Shown piece after piece: positions 40,601 through 51,176 of a stretch of DNA of 64,000 bases. Source of the stretch: Cloeon dipterum. Lineage: Eukaryota > Arthropoda > Insecta > Ephemeroptera > Baetidae. Made by a program: the position numbers and the translations under genes. The stretch is from positions 4,650,001 through 4,714,000 of the forward strand of contig NC_088786.1 of NCBI RefSeq assembly GCF_949628265.1, written 5' to 3'. How positions within the stretch are numbered: position 1 is the stretch's first letter; the number at the start of each line of letters is the position of its first letter. Below the pieces are notes generated by a model that made no database searches, was not told the DNA's origin, and saw only the letters and a list, made by a program, of their open reading frames with translations.

Positions 40601-40820
40601 TCAGATCTCCGCGAGACGGCTCAAGTGGTCTCCTCATAATGTGAGTCATCTCGTTGTTTCAGGCAAACTATTCGACCACTTCCATTCATACACGGTGCCC
40701 TTCTTGCTGGCTGGAGGACCGCCAATAATCGGCGCTTTCGCACTCTTTGCTATTAAGTGTGTCAAGGCTGAGGAGAAGAATGCGCTAGATATTTCCCGGA
40801 CGAAATGTTATAGTTTATGA
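37678..40820 (+). CDS. SLC16 monocarboxylate transporter M1 (7 exons, 432 aa)
   Basis: Twelve-TM plasma-membrane carrier of the SLC16 family; family members move monocarboxylates, some aromatic amino acids or related solutes. Exons: 37678-37888, 38885-39036, 39114-39377, 39885-40031, 40092-40232, 40371-40596, 40663-40820 (1299 nt). The SLC16 signature in TM1 is PADGGVRAWLVV, and the TM5 signature is YYFKRKLGLVNGIVTAGSS. Exon 3 carries TM4-TM6, exon 4 the short central loop and TM7, exon 6 the conserved FDGCFISLLGPIAFDLCGP. The central loop and both tails are short, so the protein is at the small end of the family. The ATG at 37678 is the first in its frame after a non-ATG open stretch. The last intron is 66 bases long and open in frame. 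First gene of the tandem array. Substrate unknown. Confidence 0.87.
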
Positions 40821-41116
40821 AATTAGGTTAAATATTTACAAGAATCTCGCTCAGGAAAAAATTGGCGTGAGTAATATTTTTAGCAAAAAAGGTTTTCTCA
40901 AAAAGCGTGCTGTTTGATCTCTGAAAATGAATTCCTATATAGTTCACAACACTTGCTGTGAATATTTTTGCGCACTTCGCAAGACCGAGTGATGACTGGT
41001 ACCATATTGATTGGTTATATAAGACGTTATTTATTATAAATTATTTAAGTTCCTGATCAAAACCAAAATAAAAATTGAAATTCACAAATATTACTGCATT
41101 TTGCGTTATTCGTTAT

Positions 41117-41180
41117 ACTGCCTGCAAATCAGGGCTGGGTATCTCCCAGGGAGTTTCCCAAACCTGCAGTGCAGTGGTTT
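41117..41180. repeat. 64-base direct repeat, left copy
   Basis: Identical by eye over all 64 bases to 41487-41550. It runs from ACTGCCTGCAAATCAGGG to GTGCAGTGGTTT. The two copies bracket the SLC16 exon 3 fragment. Confidence 0.9.
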
Positions 41181-41400
41181 ATGGAATAGTGACTGCTGGC
41201 AGCTCTGTTTTCACCATTCTCGTCCCGCTTGCTTTCGGACAGTTAATTCCGCACATCAGACTCGAATGGGTGCTGCGGTCTACCGCTTTCCTCATGACCT
41301 TTATCATTTTTGCAGCCTTCTTATTTAAGGTTAATATAACATATTTATCTGCTATAGTTCCTCTCCACACACATTCAACCATTTTTTCCGATGTGATCTT
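41181..41400 (+). pseudogene. SLC16 exon 3 fragment captured between direct repeats
   Basis: The 3' half of exon 3 (from GIVTAGSSVFTILVP to AAFLFK) with its donor and about 150 bases of the following intron, matching M1 39229-39377 and the intron of M2 at 44213-44360. The intron part resembles M2 more than M1. No other exon accompanies it. Confidence 0.85.
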
Positions 41401-41486
41401 TTTACAAAAATATTTGTAGGGCCTGTTTTTTTTAAATTAAAACTTTTGCTATTAGTGAAAGTAGAAAAATGCCCTCTTTTTAGTTA

Positions 41487-41550
41487 ACTGCCTGCAAATC
41501 AGGGCTGGGTATCTCCCAGGGAGTTTCCCAAACCTGCAGTGCAGTGGTTT
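41487..41550. repeat. 64-base direct repeat, right copy
   Basis: Second identical copy of the unit at 41117-41180, lying directly after the captured intron segment. Confidence 0.9.
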
Positions 41551-42895
41551 TTTGCGGTATTTACCAGTTATGTGCGGTTTTTGCACCTCATGGTTACACA
41601 TAAATTATTGAATAAATGCCCTATATGGAGAGGGAATGGGTTTTTGGTTTTTGTTGACTACGTGGGCTTTTAGAGTTTTGAAACATTTTAAATGTAATTT
41701 TTCACGTCTATTTCACCAGTTGTATAAACCCTTCCAATTCTCCCTTTGAAACGAGCATCTGCGTTTTCACAATTCCACTCCATTGCGCACAAATAGAAAA
41801 TATTGGCAATCTGCATGCTGCACACATATAGAGATGCAATTTTAATGGCTGGCTGACTGAGTGAAACCCAAGAGGAATTGCTTCTGCAGATTTGCGATAC
41901 AATGCATCACAAAACAAACTTAAAGTTTTTATTTGCAATTTAAAATGACAAAGCAGTTGAGGCCTTTTCCTGCAAGTAGCTCAGGCGAGATTGGAAACAA
42001 AATTGATTATTGTCTCAGGGTTTATTACAACTGGTGAATTACAGTCGCAAGTTTAAGCGTATACATTTGTGAATATATCATCTGTGCAGAAAGTGGAAGT
42101 TCAAAACAGAAAGAGATAGATAGGTTGTATATATTTGCTTGATAAATCATATATGCTAGAAATTACCAACGTTGACAACATTCAATTTGAAAATAATAAA
42201 ATAGAAGTTAATAGACGCGCTGCTCAGTTAAGATCCAAAATAGACAAGTAAATAAATTATTTAAAATGCGTTCAACCTAAAAAAATAATGTAAGATTTTT
42301 AGCATATATGATTTTTTAAAACAATAAATAGTTCTTGGTTAAAATGTTTGTCATTTGTTAGTTTAGATTATCAAAATAGTCGGCTATATTTGAGCAATTT
42401 TTTGCAATTCAGCGCATATATTATTTGTAAAAGGGCTAGATTTCAAGAAATGACCAAACAATCAAAGTGCTTTTTAAAAATGAAGCTGTTAAATAAATTG
42501 AAGGTTTCGCTAATTTAAAAACTATTAAAAAATGCTATAGCCAGTGTATATTTCATTGACAAAGTATGGTAATTTGTCTGTGTTTTGCCTAACGAGATTA
42601 CGATCGCATTAATAATTATTGTGTACCAATATGTAATGACGTAAATGTTCGAACGTCCACACGTGGGAGCGGAGGTAGAAACTCGTAATCTCGTCAGGTG
42701 AAACCCTGACAGTGTTTTTGAAATTTTAAGAACAGAAATAACATTACGCTCAAACTAGTCAAACCTTCTTCGGAATAGAAAGAAATGTCAAGATAACAAT
42801 AGAAAATGCAACAAGCCACCGCTTGAGGAACATGCATTAGGTATATATATTTGTGGGGAACAGCTAGTTTAAAGCACCGAACAAAGCGGGTGGAA

Positions 42896-43050
42896 TCGTC
42901 CGTGAAGAGCAGCATGGTGGCTCGAATTCCTTGGACTCCTCCTGAAGGGGGCTTAAGAGCATGGCTCACAGTTCTAGCCAGTTTCGTAATTCAAGGTCTT
43001 GTGTTCGGAATCAACCTTTCCTTTAAACTTAAACGAATTTGGAATTTTTA
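42896..43050 (+). pseudogene. Truncated exon 1 of an M3-type SLC16 gene
   Basis: Matches the first exon of M3 (46434-46600): PWTPPEGGLRAWLTVLASF followed by VIQGLVFGINLS, after which the match breaks up and runs into the start of M2. The M3 start codon is GTG here. Its upstream flank (42370-42890) also matches that of M3 (46070-46430). It is the left-over end of a tandem duplication. Confidence 0.85.
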
Positions 43051-43062
43051 GCGTCACCGCGG

Positions 43063-45732
43063 TTGTTGCATAGGGCAGCAATCCGCGCTCAAGTTGATAG
43101 TTCCAAGACCGAGTCATCGACAGTTAATATTCCTGACAAACAGAACTGCGGCCCTTGGGCCCCTGCGGATGGTGGAGTTCGAGCCTGGCTGGTTGTCGTG
43201 TCCAGCGCCCTGGTCAATGGTCTTATTTTCGGCATCATCAACTCGTATAGCGTCATCTATTTTGACCTGCAAAAAAATTGGAGGCAGATGGAATTCCCGA
43301 CTCTTCTTACAAAGCTTGTGAGTAAAATAAATTTTTAATCTATTTTCGTTATAACGTTCAACCCAGGGATGTTAAAACTACAGCCAACGGAGCACTAATT
43401 TTCAGGGACGAACCACACTAAATTTTGCTTCGGTCCTCACAAAGGTCCTAAATTTACATTCAGTACAAAACTAATTGAGTGTCAAACGCATTATCCACGA
43501 ATGTTTTTTTTTGTTACGTATTATTTTTTTCATTTCAATTCATTCATTTGACATTCAGCATGGTAATACATTCAGGTGATGATCCTCTTACCTTTTGTGT
43601 ACTTATTTTTTTCAATTTGCGGGTATTCCCTTCATTCGTGCGGTTTTTAAGACGCAGAGTAAACCAAGAAACGCATTCACTATTCCTACGCTTTCATTAA
43701 TATATTATCTGTCAACTATCTTGACACTCGTACGGGAATCCATAGAGAGCTTTCCGTTTCCCACATTTAAACGCCACCTTGTATCTGCGCTGTGGGAACT
43801 AATTTTATCGCACATCTGGCCCCCGCTGGTACGGCACGTGCGCCTTAATTCATATCTAACAAAACTTATGAAGGTTATGAAGAGTTCTATTTTGTGAGAT
43901 GGATTAAATAAATTTTAGATTTGTGTCTATATTTTTAATATTTTCAGCCCTTGTGGGATCGCTGACTATCGGCGCAACTTTTGCGTTTTCCCCGGTGGCT
44001 GGCATCTTGACGGACCGATTTGGCCACCGACGAACCACCATGATCGGCGGAGCCTTGGCCGTCATGGGTATACTGGCCTCCTCCTTTGTCATCAAATATG
44101 TGAGCACCCGCATTTGCATATTCAAGAAGGGTTATTCAAAATAACAAAAGCTGCGTGCTGTTAAATGGAATTGCAGGTCGAGGCGCTGTACTTAACATAT
44201 GGGATTAACTGGGTAGATACAACTGATTTATCCGCTATAGTTCCTCTCCACACACATTCAACCATTTTTTTCCGATGTGATCTTTTTACAAAAATATTTG
44301 TAGGGCCTGTTTTTGAAATTAAAACTTTTGCTATTAGTGAAAGTAGAAAAATGCCCTCTTTTTAATTAATAATTTCTAGAGGTCTCAGCCAGCCGCGCTG
44401 CATAACGCTAGGAGGCAAATTTTAGGATGTTCCATGTTCATGTTACAAATTCATGGATTTTACGTGGATGAGTTCCACGGACATATTTGGGCTTTTTTTC
44501 AAGTATACTCATCTGGAAATACTTTTCCTTTCATGTTTGACAATTTTCAATCAGATTGAGTTTCGATTTTTCGAATTATAGGGCAAAATTAACGTCCATG
44601 GAACTCACGTGGATGATCCCAATATCCGCTGGTGAAAATTGTCAGCCGTCGCCGGACAAAAAATTCGGCTAGGGTAAGTCGGTCCAGCCAGCCGCCGCCT
44701 TAAATCTCGCGGGTGAGACCTCTAATAATTTCAGTTTTTTAATGATAGAGCAGATAATATTTTGAAGTAAATAATGCACAAATTTAATTTTTAATTTTTA
44801 ATTCCACCTCTTATATATTAAACATGAACGTGAGCTTAAATTATTTCAGGTTCCAACAGGTGCAATGATAATGGAGGCTAAGAAAAAGGATTCTAAATGC
44901 TTCAACTTTGAAATATGGAAAAATAAGAGATATGTGATTTGGGCGATCGCCATCCCCGCTTCTCTTTTTGGTTATTTTGTTCCGTATGTGCACATGGTAA
45001 CGTATAAAACATAAACGCTCCAGATAAAATTAGTTTTCCGGGCACCCGTCTTCTAGGTAAAATTTGTGGCGACAAACTTCCCAAGTTCAGACGGAAAATT
45101 TCTCGTCATGTGCATAGGGTTGACGTCTGGCATAGGACGTATCGTCTTTGGAAAGATTGCAGACATGAAACGCGTGGACCGCATCCTTTTGCAGCAGGTA
45201 TTATGATTTCAAAGCTGGATGAATAAATTGAATTAAATGAGAAGCTCCTTCATAGTGCAAATGCAAAGTGACGATGTCCAATCCATTATAATATGACGCA
45301 TGTCATGGTTCATTTTCCTTTTTGCAGATCTCATTCGTGTCAATTGGTACGCTAACAATGTTACTGGTTGTCGCCCCTTCCTGGACGATCATGATTCTAA
45401 TTGCATTGGGCATGGGCCTGTTCGACGGCTGCTTCATCAGTCTGCTTGGTCCGATTGCCTTTGATTTGTGCGGTCCCGAGGGTGCGTCTCAAGCGATCGG
45501 ATTTCTGCTTGGACTGTGCTCCATCCCGCTCACCATCGGACCTCCCGTCGCAGGTACTCAGATCTCCGCGAGAAGGCTCAAGTGGTCTCCTCATAATGTG
45601 AGTCATCTCGCTGTTTCAGGCAAACTATTCGACCACTTCCATTCATACACGGTGCCCTTCTTGCTGGCTGGAGGACCGCCAATAATCGGCGCTCTCGCAC
45701 TCTTCGCTGTTAAGTGTGTCAAGAAAGGCTAA
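43063..45732 (+). pseudogene. SLC16 pseudogene M2, recent copy of M1
   Basis: All seven exons of M1 are recognisable: about 43126-43316, 43948-44099, 44177-44212, 44850-44996, 45057-45197, 45328-45553, 45620-45732. Exons 2, 4, 5, 6 and 7 are nearly identical to M1 with intact splice sites. Three faults are visible: the M1 start codon is replaced (AATATT where M1 has ATGCCT nearby), exon 1 has lost one A in a run of A residues and so changes frame, and exon 3 is cut from 264 to 36 bases. The exon 3 loss is a multiple of three and keeps both splice sites, but removes TM4-TM6. The C-terminus is shorter than in M1 (ends KCVKKG). Transcription may persist, but a working carrier is unlikely. Confidence 0.85.
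44413..44627. mobile_element. Foldback-like insertion in intron 3 of M2
   Basis: About 215 bases absent from the same intron of M1. It contains a pair of imperfect inverted repeats near its ends: 44459-44485 (ACGTGGATGAGTTCCACGGA) against 44591-44612 (AACGTCCATGGAACTCACGT). This suits a small non-autonomous DNA element, but terminal bases and target duplication are not clear. Confidence 0.35.
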
Positions 45733-46433
45733 TGAGAAGAATGCGCTAGATATTTCCCGGACGAAATGTTATAATTTATGAAATTAGGTTAAATATTTAC
45801 AGGAATCTCGCTCAGGAAAAAATCGGTGCGAGTAATATTTTTAGACTTTTTTTCTCAAAAAGCGTGCTGTTTGATCTCTGAAAATGAATTCCTAGTTCAC
45901 AACACTTGCTGTGATTTTTTTGGCGCACTTCGCAAGACTGCGTGGTGACTGGTACCATTATAAGGCGTATTAATTATAAATTATATAAGTTCCTAATCAA
46001 AACGCTAAATTAAAAAGTGAAATTCATAATTTTTTCTGCATTTTATATTACACGTCGTATTATTAGTCGGCTATATTTGAGCAATTTTATGTTATTCAGC
46101 ACATATTATTGGTAAAAGGGCTAAATTTCAAGAAATGATCAAACACAAATGAAGCGTTTAAAAATCGTTATTCAAAGAAGCTGTGAAATAAATTGTAAGT
46201 TTCTCTTATTTAACTTATATAGAGAATAAGAGTCAGTGTATATTACATTGACAAATTTATGGTAATTTCATAGTGCTTTTGCAATTTCAAGAACAAAAAT
46301 ACTATTACGCTAAACTTTGTTACAAATGGAAAGTAATGGCAAGATAACAATAGATAATGCGGTAAGCCCCCGCTTGAGGAATATGCTTTACGTACATTTT
46401 GTGGATAACAGTTTAAAGCAAGAAACACAGAGG

Positions 46434-48786
46434 ATGGAATCGTCCGTGGAGAGCAGCATGGTGCCTCGAAGTCCTTGGGCTCCTCCTGAAGGGGGCTTTA
46501 GAGCATGGCTCACAGTTTTAGCCAGTTTTGTTATTCAAGGTCTTGTTTTTGGAATCAACCTTTCGTATAGTGTAATCTACTTCGAACTCCAACGAATTTT
46601 GGATGCTGACGGAGTCACAGACACTTCTTACAAAACATGTAATTATGACACCTGTTTTATTAATTCATTTTTTTAACATTTATAAGCGTTTGGAGATATT
46701 TATATATTGACATTTATCTTGTCAAATCAGCGCAAGCATAATTTACTGTCAGAAATTTACACGCATGGCTCAATATCCAAAACAAATAAGTGCTTATCTA
46801 GTAAAAAACAAATATGAATAATATACCAATTCCGGAAGTCTAGCGTCTACATATATTATATCTTTTAATGTACCCATACCGTGTTTTTCAAACCAAAGAA
46901 GTGCAAACCACCAACGGAGTTAGAAATGGTTTATTGCCTATGTGTGATAAAGCGGATGATTGACAGCATTGTTTGCGATGTTTGGCCACACGCGTGTTGA
47001 GATTATGCAGACTAAAAATGCAACAAAAAATAATTTATATTACATACACTGTCTAGAGACCAAGAACCATTAACTATATTTTAAAATTCAGTGCGGCGTG
47101 ATATTACTTTGTAAAGGATTGCTTTAGCTTTATTTTGCTAGTGCTTTTCGCCATTTCTTGCTTTTAAATCTTCATATCTAATGTATTTACTCGATTGAAC
47201 ATTGTAAGAATAAACAAAGAACATTACAATAATAAAACAAATTAAAAGCTAGCCAATTACCAAAAAAATTAAAATTGTCATTTTTTTCAGCTCTGGTTGG
47301 TTCTTTGAGCTTGGGAATGACTTTCGCCTTCTCAATCCTCGCTGGCATTTTAATAGACCAGTTTGGATACAAGACAACTGCAATTATAGGAGGAAGCCTG
47401 TGTCTAACCGGCATGTTCTCCTCATCATTTTTGATACACCATGCAAGTTTTATCAAGTCTACCTTTTCCTGCAGAATAAATCATAGTTTATCCAGATTGA
47501 AGCGCTTTACTTCACTTACGGAATCCTGTTCGGTTGCGGCGCGTCTCTTTCCTTCAACCCTTCCCTCGCGGTGCTGGGACTGCACTTCAGAAAAAGAATA
47601 GGCTTGGCGTGCGGCATCGTGTCTGCAGGCGCCTCCGTTTTCACTTTCTGGTTGCCACCAGCCCTTGTAGCGATGATTTCCGCGATTGGGCTTGACTGGA
47701 CGCTCCGAGTCATTTCTTTTCTAATGATACTTATCGTCGTTGCAGCACTGACTTTCAATGTATTTTAATTTTAGACCTAATGAAAGGAAGTAATTTGAAT
47801 TAATTTGTATAGGTACCAGCCGGTGCGAGAGAACAGGGAAGTGAGCGGAAGAAATTGGAGATTTCTAATATTTTAAATAAAGAAAACTGGAAGAAAAAGA
47901 AGTTCGTTATATGGACGATCGGTGTTCCATTAGCTCTTTTTGGCTATTTTGTTCCGTTCGTGCACATGGTAGAGCTTAGCATTCAAAATAGATTTTAATC
48001 ATTGACATTTCTTCCTAGGTGAAATTTGTTTCTATTAATTTTCCCTCTGATGATGGCAAAATTTTGATTATGTGCATTGGCGTTGCATCGGCAGTTGGAC
48101 GCGTAGCATTTGGAATGCTTTCGGACCATAAGCGAATCAATCGAGTGTTGCTTCAGCAGGTAAATAGCATTCCTTCCTACAAAGATTTTGTAAAAAAAGG
48201 AATTTTAAAAATGACCGAACTGCGCGGATTGACGGAAGAAAATTATCTAACACGTTTTACTACTGTTCCGGCCCCTTATCAGCCAATTCACGCAATATAT
48301 TTATTTCACTTCGTCTACCAAAGTCATTGCAACCTTTTGTTTATTTGATCCGTTTTCAACAAAGCGTGATTTCTAGATCCTTAATATTTATTTTTTAGAT
48401 TTCCCTTTTCTCCATTGGCGTCTTGACAATGCTCCTCGTGGCAGCAAACGCTTGGGTACACATGATTTTAATATCCTTGGGAATCGGAATTTTCGACGGC
48501 TGCTTCATCACTCTGATCGGACCGATCGCCTTTGACTTGTGCGGGCCGCAAGGCGCTTCCCAAGCGATTGGATTTGTCAATGGATTGTGCGCGATCTCGG
48601 TAACTCTAGGACCAACCATTGCAGGTGAAATATTTTACGAAACCATGTCATCCTCGTGCAAGGAATATTTTTGCAGGAAAACTTTTTGACATTTTCAACT
48701 CTTACACGCTACCGTTCCTGCTGGCTGGCACGCCATTGATTCTAGGGGCCTTGGGACTATTCTCCATCATGTGCGTAAAGAGCTAA
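46434..48786 (+). CDS. SLC16 monocarboxylate transporter M3 (7 exons, 417 aa)
   Basis: Exons: 46434-46638, 47291-47442, 47496-47759, 47813-47968, 48019-48159, 48399-48624, 48677-48786 (1254 nt). TM1 signature PPEGGFRAWLTV and TM5 signature LHFRKRIGLACGIVSAGAS mark SLC16. Exon phases equal those of M1, so the genes share one ancestor, yet residues differ widely from M1. Intron 2 (53 bases) starts with GC, not GT. An earlier in-frame ATG at 46326 would add 36 residues; the start at 46434 matches the N-terminus of M4 and M5. The protein ends at CVKS. It is the founder type of the two truncated relics to the right. Confidence 0.86.
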
Positions 48787-51050
48787 TGAAGAAATATGAA
48801 ACAACAAGCAGAAAATTCGCTGTAATGCTAAATCTAACTAAAATAAATCAAGAAAATGAAACTGTGCACAAGTTTTTGTTTTCCTAGACAAGAGCGTAAT
48901 TATTTAGGTTTGGTATTGTTGAAAATTACTGGATTTAAAATATATTTTCTTGACCATCTGAACCAGGGCTCAATGCATTTTTTTCCGGACTAAAAAGCAG
49001 TATTCTGAAGGTTCTTGAGGTTTTCAATGCTAAAATTAGTGAATATTTTAAGCAATTTTCATGATTTCCAATCAACATAAATTGAACGATTCTTATGATT
49101 ATCCAACAACATTTTCTAATTAAACTGCTGAAATTACGCCAATTCTCGCATGTGCTAAGCATTATCGCTTTATCTTAACACCCTGTTTGTTTTGTACAGT
49201 CAGTAAAAGCTCACAGCCGCTTGTTATTTGCTATTCACCATGCTTCGCAATTCGCAAAGCATTTTTCAAGGTAGTCCTTGTTGACGACGAAAATAGGACG
49301 TGTAGTTGAAATACGAAATGCTTGAAACGCTGAAAAATTAGTGAAAGCGACTGTTGACAGTAAAATAAATATGGCAATGTAGACGCTTAGTTTAAAAATT
49401 ATACTTTGCAGAGTAAAAGGAAATTCAATATATCCCTTTATTCTAAATTAAAGTCAGTTCACACATATAAAATGTCACAGAAAATAATCACTCACATTAA
49501 CAATTTCTACAAATAAGAACCTGAGTGAAACTGTCGCTCCAACGCAGCAATCTGGGCAGACAATTTATATAAATAATCTAGTAAGTAAAAAAGGAGCGTT
49601 CTTTCAGTTGTTGTTCCACTCGACTAGCTTCGTAGCTCCTCTTGCCACCCACCGCCTAGAAGTACATGACGCACTGCGCTGTCTCTGCGGAAACTAAAAA
49701 ATATTTTTTTCGTCAAAATACTTTTTTAGCAGAGCTGAGCACGCTAAAAGTCAATGTTATCAGAGACGGAGACAATTGACAAAACGCGAGCCCTCCTGAT
49801 GGTTTCCCTTGAATAAACATAAAGCATTTTGTTTTCAATAAATTAGGAAATGACGTTTTTTTCTATTCTAATTAAAAAATCGTATCGATAAAGATAGAAT
49901 TTTTGAGAATCAAAATACTTGTAAAATAAATAGAAAACTATCACTGCTCCGTCATATTTGCTTCTCATATTTACTTAATTATTCGGCATTTCATACTTTC
50001 TTTTCGTCATCCAACTGTCACAAGAAAAATGCTGTTTGTGAAACACAGCAAGTGGTAAATATAGTATTATTTGAGATTTTACTATTTTCTTACATCACAC
50101 GAATTAATTGCTTGAACAGTATTTCATAAAAATTTTGAGAATTTTCTTAATTTACACTTAATATTTATTAAAAAGCTGATCAGCTTGTATCTTTTAGCGA
50201 GTTGTTTAACTCCTGTTGACGAGAGCACGCAATAATGTTAGTATCTGTGCTATTTTTGGGGGTTGAGTGCGGGCTGGATTATGAGCCTACGTCTCAATCT
50301 TTTTTATTGCAAAATGCCGAGTCTATACGGATTAGAGAGGACTGCGAAAGCTGTTCGACTTGCTACTAGATGTTTTGCACCTTTCCAATTCCGCGATTTT
50401 ATTAAGATGCGAGTTTTTCGCAATGAGGTCGCCGATCTCAGAGGATAAAATCACAGCATCAATAATACATAATATTCGCCTTGTACAGCGGGCGAAACTG
50501 TGCCGCAATACAGTCCTGCCATGAATAAGTATTGGCTAGTCACATAGGCCTGTAGGGATCTGGTGCCAACAAAGGGTATAAAGAAAATGGAATTGTGCGA
50601 TGAAACTAATTATGGTGCCGTTGGTCTTTCTGACGGCCGTATACATTGATACAAAATCGCTTATTCGTGGGTGATTTAAGCAAAAGATTTGTCAACATGC
50701 CACTTTTTTAATCAATTCACATGTTGTAGTGCACTGCAATTTCTGCTGACTGAAGCTTTTATTATAGTAATTTAAAGCCCCGGAAGGACATGTACAATTA
50801 TGGAAGAAATAAGTGTTGAGAAGCTATTTCCACAAACATGAAACCAATCTCAGAAACTGATCAACAAAATTAATTACTGTTTTTAAAAACACACATTCGT
50901 CCTGGTTTCGCACAGCTCAACAAATACCTAAATTTTCATTGCCGATTTTTTTTTTGCCCTTTTCTTGCAACATTGAAATTTGAGCTTGTTTTTTACGGCA
51001 CCAAGTCGACATGTTCTTTGAGTGCAAAACTTATTAAACAAGCAAATAGC
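48787..51050. other. Spacer between M3 and M4, shared with later array blocks
   Basis: No gene seen. Much of it recurs at 55676-58330 and from 63177 to the window end, for example 49070-49300 with 55650-55840 and 63170-63370, and 50430-50690 with 57715-57990. The second piece holds GTGCCGCAATACAGTCCTGC and GTCTTTCTGACGGCCGTAT, unusually well kept for spacer DNA. Confidence 0.6.
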
Positions 51051-51057
51051 TCAATTT

Positions 51058-51110
51058 TTAAGGAGGGAGTGGGCGGAGTACATTTTTCGCTATCGCAAAA
51101 AAATGTGATA
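51058..51110 (+). promoter_or_regulatory. Conserved promoter-proximal block of M4
   Basis: The motif AGGAGGGAGTGGGCGGA about 115 bases before the M4 start codon recurs at the same place before M5 (58338). The GC-box-like core is kept while nearby DNA differs, so a promoter role is plausible but unproven. Confidence 0.4.
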
Positions 51111-51176
51111 ATATGCAAAGGGTCCTGTTGGGTCTACTGGCAAATTTAGGCAACCATAACGCAACAAGCAATTGTA

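Larger units (their letters stand above)
41112..42360. repeat. 1.25 kb insertion in the M1 3' flank, absent from the M2 3' flank
   Basis: Bases 40830-41111 match 45745-46055 downstream of M2, and the match resumes at 42360 (AGTCGGCTATATTTGAGC) as at 46066. The intervening 1.25 kb is present only after M1. It starts with a 64-base direct repeat pair around a captured SLC16 exon piece. No terminal inverted repeats were found. Confidence 0.55.

Noticed and set aside
40440-40649. Minus-strand frames opposite exon 6 of M1 and M2
   Set aside because: Mirror frames of a conserved coding exon, repeated in both copies only because the exon is.
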